DNA of 64,000 nt. Origin: Ipomoea triloba. Its lineage: Eukaryota > Streptophyta > Magnoliopsida > Solanales > Convolvulaceae. The notes beneath the pieces were generated by a model, which was not told where the DNA came from, made no database searches, and saw only the letters and a program-made list of their open reading frames with translations. The stretch spans positions 22,948,804 through 23,012,803 of the forward strand of contig NC_044918.1 of NCBI RefSeq assembly GCF_003576645.1, in the 5' to 3' direction. Position numbers and translations under genes: made by a program. This document shows positions 23,362-35,006 of the stretch, one piece after another (position 1 is the first letter of the stretch; every line of letters begins with the position of its first letter).

Positions 23362-23520
23362 TCAACCTTTCTGTGGAGACCAAACCCATATATCTGACCC
23401 TTCCGTAAAGACCAAGCCCATATATCCAGCCCTTCCATGATGACCAAGCCCATATATTAGGTCATTCAGTGAAGGCCAAGCCCATTTATCTAGTCCTTCA
23501 GTGAAGACTCTTGAAGATCA
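23362..23520 (+). repeat. Four to five ~42-bp tandem repeats
   Basis: Units carry CCTTC.GTGAAGACCAAGCCCA followed by TATAT, each with a few differences. Confidence 0.8.
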
Positions 23521-24430
23521 AGCCATTTGAGTCTGGAGGCCATTGAACCAACACACATCTCAACATCCTACGATGCACCATACTAAGTGCATAAATGCAC
23601 ACTCTCACGGCTCAACGATGCACCCCTCCCCCTCCCCCCAAAATATCCCCCAACGGCAAAAAAAAATAAATAAATAAAACAAAACAAAACGCATAACATT
23701 ACGCCGGCAACGACTAGCCGACGCCTTCTAGCTAATGCACAACTCAACACCCTATGTTGCACCACACCTAATGCACCAATGCATAACTCGATGTCCTCCA
23801 GTACCACTCCCACCCCCCTAAAATAGAACATGATGATCATTCACTTTTATCATTGTTTTATACTCCTTCTTTCCCATTTTGTTTGTTTGGTTCGATTAAC
23901 GAAACTTGACTGAAGTTATTTTAATTCAATTTTTCATAATATTAAGCTTAGCATTAGTATATAAAATTGATATGTTTAGAAACTACATTAAAAGTACTAT
24001 TAAATACAAAAAATTACTTTTCAAGAAAAAATACAAAAAATTAAATTTAAAAATACTTAAAAATTACGTAGTACTAAAGAAAATAAGCAATGAAGAAAGA
24101 ATTAATTTGACCAATGAATAGTAAACAAAACGGGTAAAATGAGACAGAGGGAGTAACTAACATTTTCAAGAAATCATTAATTCACTTAATTGTTATTTGG
24201 AATTTTTTTATTGTAAGTTATGATTATTTACCTGCAACTTTTTTATTTTTTATTTTTATATTTGTAATGGTAAAATTCACCATTATATGTTACTATAATA
24301 TACACTTATTGAACCATTGTAGTATATGTCATTCATTTTACATTATCTAACTTTTAACAATAATTCCAACCCCTTTTTTTTCATTAATACACACCTATTT
24401 AACTCCCCCCTCCATCCCCCAGTTGTTATA
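23521..24430. other. AT-rich intergenic sequence with CAATGCAC-rich patch
   Basis: 23560-23830 has repeated TGCACCA/ATGCAC phrases and C-rich runs resembling the GTGCAC-rich interior of the (TA)n-associated elements downstream. No gene is seen. Confidence 0.35.
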
Positions 24431-24968
24431 CGGTGGATCATGGTCACAAAACGATGTCGTTTCAGTAAGTAGGATAAACGGTTACCGTCAGTTGTAACGG
24501 AGTTCCGTAATTGATACTACAATTCATCTCAAAAGATACTGCCTCACATTTATTTTTATAATATCGAATAAACTGCAGTTATATCGAAAAGGAACTACAG
24601 TTGTGTTGAAAGGTAACTGCAGTGTATATAATAAATTGATACTGAATAACAACTTCACATTTTTGGATGTATATTGTCCAATGAAACTATAGTTATATCG
24701 AAATGATATTGTACTTGTGTTGAAAGAAAACTGCAATGTATTATAAAAGAAACTGTAGTTGTGTTGAAAGAAAACTGAATAACAAGTTCACATATTTGAG
24801 TGTATAATATTGAATGAAACTGCAGTTATATTAAAAAGAAGCTACAGTTACTTTGAAAAAGAACTGCAGTTGCGCGAAACGGAACCATTTGAACCGTTTA
24901 TTTTTATTAATCAAAACGACATCGTTTTGATGCATGATTCAGAATCTATTGCGGACCACGGTTGACAA
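24431..24968. mobile_element. Inverted-repeat element with AAACGATGTCGTTT arms
   Basis: The left arm (24431-24495) has ACGGTGGATCATGGTC, AAAACGATGTCGTTT and ATAAACGGTT. The right arm (24890-24968) is the inverse with substitutions. The interior is a degenerate tandem repeat of AACTGCAGTT(A/G)TATCGAAA-type units (about 24520-24880). The superfamily is not determined. Confidence 0.65.
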
Positions 24969-25384
24969 TAAAATTTGCGCCTCCCCCCTCGGCCCTCCCC
25001 GCACACATATTAAACTATTAAAGGTTGATGTTATTGGGGCAATCATCAATTCCTTCAAAGACAAGTTTCCTAATTTGTAGGAGTGGGATGCATGGCAATT
25101 CAGAAACCCAACAAATATGCAGTGATAACGTGGATAAAGAGATGCACAAAGAAAAGACATCTTACCTAAGCTAATAATAAACACAGGAAACTATGTAATG
25201 CACAATAAGAGAGTTTTTTCCTATGCGTTAGAGTCGATATATATATATAAAGGATCATGTGAAACAATTGTCTTAGGTAAGAAATATGATGAAATTATAT
25301 TCGTAGATGGAGTCTAGATCAAGGGTTCAGAATAGGGTGGCATTATTGTAATTCTGTGTAAGTTAATTTTTTTTGTCTTCCCAC

Positions 25385-25560
25385 ACATTTTTCATTCTTC
25401 CAGTGCACATTTTATTGCACATTGTTCTTTCTTTCAGTGCACATTGTTCTTTCTTTCAGTGCACATTGTTCCTTATACCAGAACACATTGGTGTGCCACA
25501 GTGCACATTTTTCCTTCTTTCAGTGCACATTTTATGTCATACAGTGCACATTGTTGTACC
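25385..25560 (+). repeat. Tandem CAGTGCACATTGTTC repeats
   Basis: Seven or so units of 20-25 bp built on CAGTGCACATT(G/T)TTC(T/C)TTC lie within the (TA)n-associated element. Confidence 0.8.
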
Positions 25561-25647
25561 TCCCAGAGCCTTTTTAATTGGAGATGACAAACTTTTTTTT
25601 AAAAGACCAATTAATCTTGATCACTCATTACTAATTTGAATTGAATA

Positions 25648-26248
25648 GAAATAAGGGTCAAATAGGCCACTGAACGACACACAAAAATGCAATTAGGCCA
25701 TCGAACTAAAAAACAGTGCAACTGGGTCCTGAACTACATAAATTCATGCAATTTTATCCAAAATTACCTATTTTACCTAATGTGCCGATTACAAATTTTA
25801 AAAACAATAATTTTAAATAAAATAATTAATTAAAAATTAAAAATTAAAAATTAAAAAAAAAAAACTGACGGCCAGAGACGATCGGCTTCGTCTCCATTGC
25901 TGGAGACGAAGGACCACTTCGCCTTCGGCCAAGGAGACGAAGTGACAATCTATTCCCATTGTCAGGGTCCTTTGTCTCCTGGCCATGGAGACGAAGCTGG
26001 CCGGAGACGATCGTCTCCGGCCAGAAGTGTTTTTTTTAATAAATTTTAATTTTAATTAATTATTTTATTTAAAATTATTTTAAAATACTGATTTTAAAAT
26101 TAGTAACCGGCACATCAGGTAAAGCATGTCATTTTGGATGAAATTGCATGAATTTGTGTAGTTCAAGAACCCAATTGCATTGTTTTTGTGTTTGATGTCT
26201 TAATTGCATCTTTATGTGTAGTTCAGTGGCCTATTAGACTCTTATTCC
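25648..26248. mobile_element. Mutator-type MITE (GAATAAGG family), copy 1
   Basis: Inverted ends GAAATAAGGGTCAAATAGG and GGAATAAGAGTCTAATAGG. A perfect 9-bp target duplication AATTGAATA lies at 25639-25647 and 26249-26257. The core has inverted GGAGACGA(A)G blocks of higher GC. It belongs to the same family as 60209-60744. Confidence 0.9.
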
Positions 26249-28608
26249 AATTGAATATTGTTTGTTAGATTGTTTATTATTTATGGTCATTTATGATTTG
26301 TGTTGACGATCTTATATTAAATTTAATTTTTTTTTCAATAATTGTTTCACATCTTTGTGCCTTCAGCGCTCATTTTTTGCCTTCTGGTACACATTTTCCT
26401 TTCCTCCAGTGCACACTATTGAAGTTCGTAGGTGGCGATTTTTTTTTTTTTTGGGTAGGCTTCACATGAGACAGCCTAACCAGGTGAGAAATAAGACTCA
26501 ATCCTGACCATTAGAAAACATGTATGAGTGGTTGGGATTTGATTATGAAATTTTAATGTTTCACCATAAATAAATGCTGATTAATAATAATAATAATAAG
26601 GAATCTAAGGACAATTTAGTCTTAGGGTGATGTTAGTGGGTATCGAAATTCTTGGCAAATCCCTACTATCCCTCTTCACCTCCCCCATACGACATGCGAA
26701 AGAAGTTGAAGTGCAGCGAAGATGACGCACCAACGACGGTCAAGTGTAGCACCACCGTCACAGCGCTATGATTGGTACAAGAAGACGTGGAAAACGACAA
26801 CAAGGAATGAGGAATCGCTATGAAAACAGAGGTATGTGACTAAAATCAAGAATTTAGGTGAGTGTATTAGGGATTTTGGGTCGCCGCACGGTAGATTAGG
26901 GATTTCGGGTTGCCGGCCAAATTTTACGACCGACAATGTGTGCACTGCAAAAGCTAACGACGAAATCCCTAATCCAATCGCGGCAGTGAGTCCAGAAGTT
27001 TGCGCCTTAGGATTTAACGGCAGTGTTGTATGGTTATATCATATTTACAAAGGAAGCACGAAACAATTCTAGATCCCAAAATTCACTTTTCTTTGCCTTT
27101 TGGCCTGTCCTTTCTTAGCGACAATAAATTCTTATTATATTGCAACTCATTGGCAAACACCAATTTCATAGTGCGGCACATGGTGCTTATTATATGTGCA
27201 TGCAGTAGGACACTCAAATGCTAGAACGTTCTGGTTTTTGTGCACAATTTGTAGTATAGAGAAATACAATAAAATGCACGTGACTGTAGTCTGAACTCTG
27301 AAGTGCACACTGTCACCGCCACCCATGCACCACAAAACTGCAAACATGTAAGTTTGAAATTAGCATGTGTAATTAGTCTGTTGGACTTAATGTTTCTGGC
27401 ATATTTTTAGCTTGGAAAGTGCACATACAATGACAGTTACATGTACACTAACCAAAATTGTGTGCACCTTGACCAATTAATAGAAGTTAAATAGCATGTA
27501 CATTGCTGAAAACTATGGTGTACATAGACCAGAAGACAGGTGCACATCCGTACAGTATGTACGTGCACACAGTGTAGAAAAAGATTTGGGTTTTTAGATC
27601 TAAAAAATGTAAGGATTACGATGTGCAATGTCAAATGGGTTTTGTTAACTTGTGGTTTTTTCCCCCACATAATTGTAGTCATTTGAAGAGCGAGTTACTC
27701 AAATGATTATTGAAAAAAATTGTGGTGAACCTAGAGTTTTTGGTGCACATGATAACATTAGCTATGGTGGTGAATAGACTAGTAATGCACACATTTTTTT
27801 GTAACAATGCACCACAACTCAGACATGATTAGAAATGGACAACAAAGCAGATATACAACTAATGAGGATCTCAGTAAAATTGTACGCACACAGTTTTTTT
27901 GTAATGCACAAGTGCTTAATGAATGATCTATAGTTGCTACCCATTTCAAAAAATTAAAGAAACGAACAGTGCACACCACGGTTGAATTACTCGCATTTAC
28001 CAAAAACACAGTATGCCCACATCATGAAACCCTGTTTAACTCAAATGCACACCGTACAAGTATTAACGGCATACGATCCTTAACAGTTGTGCACACACCC
28101 AGGTACTAATCACCACAAGAGGTAAAACAAACATGCACACACTTCCTAAAGTAGGTGCACACACCCGAGACCTCCGAATCTCAACAGCTTATAGTAATTT
28201 GAAGGGAAAAAACTACGTCAACAACATATACGATTAAGATTCAATTACTCAAATTAAACCGACAAAGTTAACCCAGTTCTCATCAATGAGATCCCCAAGA
28301 ATGGAAAAAAAATGAATGCACATTGCACCTCGAATGAGTTTGAACAGCGCACGGTGGTAGACTGCGATGCACACACCCACGTACTTTGCTGAACATGAGT
28401 TTACACCCACATGCACGCACACTCTAAAGTAGGTGCACACACCCGACTATACATCTATCTCAACAACTTGCATACATGCTTGGGGTAAAAAACAACAAGC
28501 ACCGACTAAGAACCAAAGTAAATTTTTCAAATTAAACCCAAAGAGATAATAATGTCTCATAAAAAAATTAAAAAAAAAACTTTAAAATGCACAAGTAAAA
28601 TAATAACA

Positions 28609-28965
28609 CTACACTGAATACCGCGCATCTCCCATAAGCTTGAAAACAATCTTGGCATTACACCCAATCCTATTCGTCGCCTTGCATCTTTTTGGCGATA
28701 TGAAAGATCCATCAACCCCCTCACCAATCGGGCACACCTCTTTGGCACACTGCTTAAATCCTTGACGAGAGCACACCAAATACTTTCTCAATACCTCCCC
28801 CCGCCTATTCTTAGAATCCGTGCTACGACGAACATTAAACCCAACAATAGAAGTGTAGCAAACACGGCCAGTCAACAATAATGATAGAAAAATAAATGGC
28901 TTGATTGCAATGTCACCATCGACGCCCAATACTTTGTTTTCCCCGGAGAAATATTCATGACACAC
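28609..28965 (-). pseudogene. FAR1/MULE DNA-binding domain fragment
   Basis: The 118-codon minus frame resembles the FAR1 (WRKY/GCM1-type zinc finger) domain of Mutator-like transposases and FHY3/FAR1 proteins. A Gly-Phe-x-Val-Arg-Arg block (GFNVRRSTDSKNRRGEVLRK) is followed by YLVCSRQG, KRCKATNRIGCNAKIVFKL and a terminal DARYSV. The Cys spacing and the R-x-GC-x-A signature fit the family. No transposase core follows at lower coordinates. It is most simply the N-terminal relic of the transposase of the surrounding element; a captured host FAR1-related exon cannot be excluded. Confidence 0.7.
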
Positions 28966-29070
28966 CCCCGAGAGTCATCTCTAGAATCTCCAGCAACACC
29001 AATAGATGCTGGCACATGGGAATGGGAAAACAAACACGGCCAGTCAACAATAATGATAGAAAAATCCCAA

Positions 29071-29640
29071 TTACAGAGCGGTTGTGTGCACTTTAATTAA
29101 AAACTATGTGCACATCAATAAAAAAAAACAGAATTGAAACTAAGTGGTGGAAAAATGGACAAGAATGCAGGGAAATATGGTAAATAGAAGTACACAACCT
29201 CAAAATGACACAACAAATGACTCCACAACCCAGAATACCCTACAAACAATATACCAAAAAAAACCCAAAACTAGCGGACACCATGAATATAGAACACACA
29301 TGCACACAGCCAAATACAGATATGCACACAATGACGTGACACAATTAAATGTTTACTACGAAAACGAGCGGTTGTGTGCACTATAGTTTACTAGTATGTG
29401 CACGTCAAAAACTAGAATAAAAACAACGATAAAGAAAAACACACAGGAATGGTGGAAAATATGGTAAAAAAGAAGTACAAAACCTCGAAATGCCACAACA
29501 AATGGTTCCACTAACCAAACTATCCCACAAACAGTATACTAAAGAAAAACCACAAAACTAACGGACACCATAATGAGAGAACACACATGCACAAAGCCGA
29601 AAACAGATATGCACACAGTGACGTTAAAAAAAAAAGGTTA
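29071..29640. repeat. Two ~290-bp tandem repeats
   Basis: GAGCGGTTGTGTGCACT starts both units (29076 and 29366). They share GGTGGAAAA, GCGGACACCAT / ACGGACACCAT and ACACACATGCACA phrases in order. A shorter repeat, ACACGGCCAGTCAACAATAA, occurs at 28863 and 29034. Confidence 0.8.
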
Positions 29641-30178
29641 CTACAACAATGAGAGAACAATACTGTAAGCACCAGATCAACAGCAACATTAATAACCAAA
29701 ACATACAAATCAACAACCGCACTCCCACCCTAAAAAACCAAAGAAAACAAACATTGACACTACAAACCTATGCACACACCAAAGAAAAAACAACATAATC
29801 AAATAGTGGGGAAAAAAAAGCTAAAAAAAAATTAAGGAATACATACCTTCATTAACGCAAAGAAGGTGAACAACCGGCGTCTACAGACCACAAAGAAAAC
29901 ACACAACTCCTTGAATAAAAGAAGAAAATGCAATCATACCTAAATTAAAACACATAAAATCAAGCATAATAAAGCAATAGAATTCTGGACAAAGTTAAAA
30001 CACATGCAAAGTTACATTAAACACCAAAATGATTAATAGTAACCCTATAAAGGAATAAGCAAGAAAAAATCGCAGCCATCAAACACCCCAAGATGGATGC
30101 CCAAAATTAATTCTTATTTCTCACCTAAATATGTTGTCTCATATGATTGTAAATATATGTGTGTGTGTGTATATATAT

Positions 30179-30702
30179 TGTAATACCCCGTATTTTCCTA
30201 ACATTATTATTTTATCCTAAGGCGTTGACATTCATAAGTTATGATCTTCAGATATTTCAAAAGAATTTTTATAAGTGAGTATAGTTGTTATTAAGCTGCG
30301 ATCGTACGTCCCGGTCACGAACCGTAAAAATTTTAGGAGCTAGTATTCGGACCTGTTTGTCCTAGGAAATGGATTTTTAGACACCATACTATTATTCTGG
30401 AATTTCCTATTTAATTAAATTAGCCCATAGCAGCAAAAATTTATTTTTGGTCGTACATCACGAAATTTCGCGGTGTACCGAACCTAGCCCAATTTTAAGT
30501 TTCAGTCTGGAGTAAATTTTTGGTTTCGAAAATTATTGGAATTAAATTATTTTCTACCGAGAATTCATCTGTTTTAATCCCGAACAGTCCAAAAGAAGAT
30601 ATTTTCCCTTACCCACCACAAGGTAGTGACAAGTGTCACAATTTTTACCATATGATTAAAATATTAATTTTAAGAGATGAGTTTGGATAAGCATTCCATA
30701 TA

Positions 30703-30765
<63 letters not shown>

Positions 30766-33754
30766 ATATTACGTGTGTATATATATATGTTAGGAAGGAA
30801 GAAGTTTCATTTCTTCCATTTCATTTCTTCATCCATCAATTTCGTGAGAAAGAGAGAGAGAGAGAGAGAGAGAGTGATCTTCACCATTTTTCCTCCATTA
30901 AAGCTAGCTTCCATAGCCAAGATTTCTGCACAAGTCTCAAAATATTCGGTAAAACTCCAATTTTATTCGGTAGATAGCTTTATTTTTCATCCTAGAACAT
31001 GAATCTAAGTTAAGATTTCTTAAAATCATGTGTTATGTTGTTGATGGAATTCTATGGTTTTAAGGTGAAATTGGGGAAAATCAACTCCAAGGATCTTCTA
31101 CGAAATTAGAAACCCGGTTGAGGTAAGGAATCCCTTAAGTCGGTTTAGTCACTTGAAATTGGATAATTGATTGTTTGGTTGAAATATGATGAGATATAAG
31201 TAAAATTGTTATGTACATGTGGTATGTATAATATATATGTAATTGTATTTTACATAATATATATGTACAAAATGTTGTGTTGGTGAGTTCTCATTAATGG
31301 TGTTGTTAAGGTTGTTATGAATATGGATGTTGGCAAATAGATTATGAGATGGTGGTTCTTGGATGATTAATAGCTTATGAGTATATTAACGATGGATTTA
31401 AGGGGTACTTAAAGTTTAATGGTGATTTATGGGCAATAATGAATTTTGTTAATTAATGATGGTGGATTAAGGTGATGATTAAGAGTACTTAATGATTAAT
31501 TATGGTGATTTGGATCACGTTGAAGCCTAGTGATGATGATAATGCTGGACTAAGGATTAAAGATTTATGTTAAGTATAGATGGGTAAGTTGTTGAAGGTG
31601 AGAAATTGTGGACTAAATATGAGTTATGGGTATCATAAATAAGTAAGGATTACAATATTGATGGGTTAAGACTAATGAGGGTAATTATGCATATGGGTTA
31701 TGGTTTATTGATTTAAGGTGGAAATCAATTATGAATTATGGTTAAGGGTGGTGATTAGTGATTAAAATGGTGATTAGGAACTATTATTCTTATTAATAAA
31801 TAAGGAAAGTTATGAAGATTATGAGCTTATAAGAATTATGATTAAAGATTGGATTAATGATGGAATTAAATGAGGATGATGGAATGATGGATAACGTTAT
31901 TGATGATGGTGATGTCATTATGTTGTTGAGCTAAGATGTTGAATTATAATTATGGTGGTGATATATAATGCTATAATTATGGTACATGAGTTATGAATTG
32001 GTGATTATGAATTAATGGTTTAGATTAATGGATAATTATGGATTATGGTTAATAATGGTGTTAATGCTTTCGATGACTTGATAATGATGTTATAATGTTG
32101 TTGACTTGTTGTCGATGATGGATTACAAGGTTAGTAGTTACTAATGACAATAATTAATGCTTAAGAGTGATTAAGGTCAATTGTTGGATTATGGGTGACT
32201 AAGTATCGATTATGGATGTGCGATATCCTCAAGTTATGATCTAATGGTGTTGATCATTGTGGAAGTTGTTGATGTCGATAGTGACAAGGATAACTATCTA
32301 TTATTAGTTAATGGTGGAACCATGATTATGGATTACCGATGATGATTGGATTGTAAGATGGACTGAAGTTCATGATAAGGAATAAGTATTGGGAATGGAT
32401 ATATGTAGTGTTAGTAGAATATATAAGTATCCGATGAGTGACCAGCTCGTGTTCAGCTGTGTTTTCTTCCAAATTTTGCTCGTACTTGAGCTATGCTTGA
32501 AAAGCCTTTGGGCAAGTAAAAATGTTTCTGAAAACTTACGTTGAAGAACGTATGCTATTTTGGTACATCGGTTGTCAAAACCTTATTTTTTTTTAAAAGG
32601 AAAATACCACTTTTAGTGAGTGGGTACTTTACGTAGGAATGATGAGAAAATGATGTTAAAATGAATAAAACCTTAGTTTCAAGGAGTTACGAGGACCTTG
32701 TTGTCTTTTACCTCGGGCTATAATTACCGAAGGTTGTCATTGAAATATGTACGGTTGTATTCGTACTTAGGCGAAGTCTATTCGCCGAGTCTCTACGTCA
32801 CTCATGTATGGCTAGACTGTGGGGGTGTGCACACTTAAGCGTATTGACTCCGTCGTCTCCGGGTTGGTGTCATTTTAATGGACCTAGGCGGGGCCACACG
32901 CCATTCTAATGAACCATCATCCAAGGGACCGAGAAGAGAACTTGGGTAATGACCGCAAGCCCATGTTCCAGGTTCAATCGGTCAACGACAAGGAATATTC
33001 AACATTTCCTATAAGGCCTCATACTTTGAAATGAAACTAAGTCGAGTTTTCACAAGTAATGGTTGAATCAATGACTATGATGAGATATGTGATACTAGTT
33101 CCAAGAAACTAGTCGAGTGATGTCTGAGAAATGGGATATTGTGAAGATGTCAAGTATGGTTGTGAAAATTCACGCGTGTATCGTGAAAATGATGAAATTC
33201 CTGGAAATGAGAAGGTTTGCAAATTCGTCTGAAAGACATGAAAATGATTTTGAGCGGCAGTTATGCCATTATTCTTATTTGAGAAAAGCTTTACATGATT
33301 TAACTTATATACGCTACTATACTATCTGTGAATCATTTGGTTGCAGGTAGGTTTTCAAATCATGGGTAAAAACTTTACGAACTTCCAAATTATTTGTGTT
33401 TTCAAACCTTTGTATACTTTTAAGTGACAATGGATATCCTTGCTTAGCCATCGTGCTAACTACACTTCAATGTGTTTTCTGTTAACAGATGTTATATAGG
33501 GTGGGTTCCTGTAGCCCGATGAGCTCTGAATAGGATGGAAGTTGAGGTTGGGGTCTACTCTTTGATGTAGACAGGGATTGTTGTTAATGTTGTAAGTTTA
33601 GCCTGTGCACTTAGAGTGGAGTTTGTCAAAGAGGTGATAGAATTCACTCTAGGTGTGGCGGTAGCACCCAGTTTTCTGCTGATAAGATGTAAGCTTCCGC
33701 AGCATATGAATACTGATTTGTAATAAATGTAAGAGTTGAAAATTGGGGTGTTAC

Positions 33755-33755
<1 letters not shown>
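30179..33755 (+). mobile_element. Solo LTR, Ty3/gypsy-type, about 3.6 kb
   Basis: It starts TGTAATACCCCG and ends GGGGTGTTACA, the inverted-end form of long plant gypsy (Tekay-like chromovirus) LTRs. The flanks are TATAT on both sides (30174-30178, 33756-33760), but both lie in (TA)n so the duplication is weak evidence. No gag-pol, primer site or polypurine tract lies inside. The interior has a promoter-like 5' part with a GA tract (30850-30873), then AT-rich sequence with many GATTATGG/TTAATGATGG phrases. Orientation (plus) is inferred from the start sequence. A single long LTR without partner is read as recombination between the two LTRs of a former full element. Confidence 0.75.
30702..30775 (+). 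repeat. (TTA)n(TA)n microsatellite in solo LTR
   Basis: About 16 TTA triplets run into TA dinucleotides. Confidence 0.9.

Positions 33756-33790
<35 letters not shown>
33756..33790 (+). repeat. (TA)n microsatellite
   Basis: A TA array between the solo LTR and the repeat at 33791-34296. Confidence 0.9.
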
Positions 33791-33793
<3 letters not shown>

Positions 33794-34293
33794 ATTTCTG
33801 TGCGATTGGCCTTGTTAGATGTGGTTGTGCAGTTGCTTTAGGTGCGTGGTTTTCATTCTTAAGATGCGTGGTTTTCCTTCTTAAGGTGCGTGAAACTTAA
33901 GGTGTGTCATTTTAAAACCTTATGTGCGTGCTTTGTGTTCTTAATTAAGATGCTTTGTTTGTGTGCTTAAGGTGCATCCGACTAAAGCTTTAGGTGTGCG
34001 TGGTTTGTGTTTTAAAGTGCTTTGTTTGTGTGGTTAAGATGCGTGGTTTGTGTACTTAAGGTGCGTAGGCCTAAAGCTTTAGTTGCGTGGTTTTCATTCT
34101 TAAGGTGCGTTGTTTTCATTCTTAGGGCGCATGATTTGTATGCTTAAGGTCAGGTGCGCCAGTTGTCGAAACTTAAGGTGTGCAGTGTGCCATTTTAAAA
34201 CTTTAGGTGCATGGTTTGTATTCTTAAAGTGCGTCTTTTTGAGTCAACCGCACGAAAAGCTATAGCCGCACCTAAACCATTCCACACACACAC

Positions 34294-34296
<3 letters not shown>
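33791..34296. mobile_element. GTGCGTGG-repeat element between two (TA)n arrays
   Basis: About 500 bp of tandem-like phrases (C)TTAAGGTGCGTGGTTTTC and variants, bounded on both sides by TA arrays. The ends show TTTAGGTGCG in inverse orientation (left near 33838, right near 34250). There is no coding potential. It resembles, in build and target, the elements at 25253-30156 and 37535-38240, though the end match is weaker. Confidence 0.5.

Positions 34297-34338
<42 letters not shown>
34297..34338 (+). repeat. (CA)n(TA)n microsatellite
   Basis: A CACACA run leads into about 20 TA units. Confidence 0.9.
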
Positions 34339-34340
<2 letters not shown>

Positions 34341-34544
34341 GAACACTTTTTTTTTTTTTTTTTTTGTAAAAAGTATGAACACATCAACACTATCAATCTT
34401 AAAAAATAAAAGGCTAGGATTTTACATTACTAAACTTTTAAATTTGTAATAATTATAAAATAAATTTCGATTTTAAAATGTCTTAATAATTATAAAATTG
34501 GTCTCATTGTTTTTTTTACTAAAACCTTCAGCTTTTAATGAACT

Positions 34545-34975
34545 CTAAGGCATGTTTGGTTGGGTGGAAAATGGAAATGTTTTCCTCCAAATCATGAAAA
34601 ATGCTCACTTATTCCGTTTGGTTCATGGAATTCATTTTCCAATTCAAATTTGAGGAAAACAAAATCCTTGGTTTGGACTAAGAATTTTCTTTTCCATGGA
34701 AGAAGAGAAGAAAAAGTGGTGTGAATGGACTATTTTGTCCCTTGTGTTATTTCTTAATTATTATTAATTTTTTTTTAATTTGTAGGGGCATATATGTTTT
34801 TATACTTGTTATTCATTACAATTCTAAATCCAACCAAACAATTGAATTAGTATTCTCAGTAATTTTTTTCACCAACTAAACAATGAAATTTATCTTCCTA
34901 GTAACTACTTTTCTATGGAATTTCACTTCCATTTCCATTCAAATATTTTTCGCAAACCAAACGGGCCCTAATAGA
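34545..34975. mobile_element. MITE-like element (TGTTTGGTT ends)
   Basis: The left end GGCATGTTTGGTTGGG and the inverted right end GGGCCCGTTTGGTTTGCG bound it. The interior is rich in TTTTCCATGGAATT. The target duplication is not resolved. Confidence 0.6.
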
Positions 34976-35006
34976 CAGCTGAGATCAATCCACACTTATA
35001 TATATA

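Larger units (their letters stand above)
25253..30156 (-). mobile_element. FAR1-carrying TIR element inserted in a (TA)n array
   Basis: The left end ATCATGTGAAACAATTG.. (from 25254) and the inverted right end (30115-30156) agree at about 25 of 33 positions, both containing TTAGGT(A/G)AGAAATA. A TA microsatellite touches the left end (25238-25250), and (TG)n(TA)n touches the right end. The interior is rich in GTGCACA phrases, carries a FAR1-domain remnant on the minus strand (28609-28965), and was itself invaded by a Mutator-type MITE (25648-26248). A further related end, CACATGAGACAGCC.., occurs at 26463 and may be a nested relative. The combination suggests a Mutator-like origin; autonomy is lost. 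Confidence 0.55.

Noticed and set aside
26836..27072. 78-codon frame in the FAR1-bearing element
   Set aside because: I considered a captured gene exon, but the translation has no recognisable domain and no supported splice sites.
29144..29708. Frames of 60-80 codons on both strands in the GTGCAC-rich region
   Set aside because: They are repetitive, low-complexity translations within tandem repeats; no homology is recognised.
33117..33350. 77-codon frame inside the solo LTR
   Set aside because: It is isolated in LTR sequence with no gag-pol context; probably chance.
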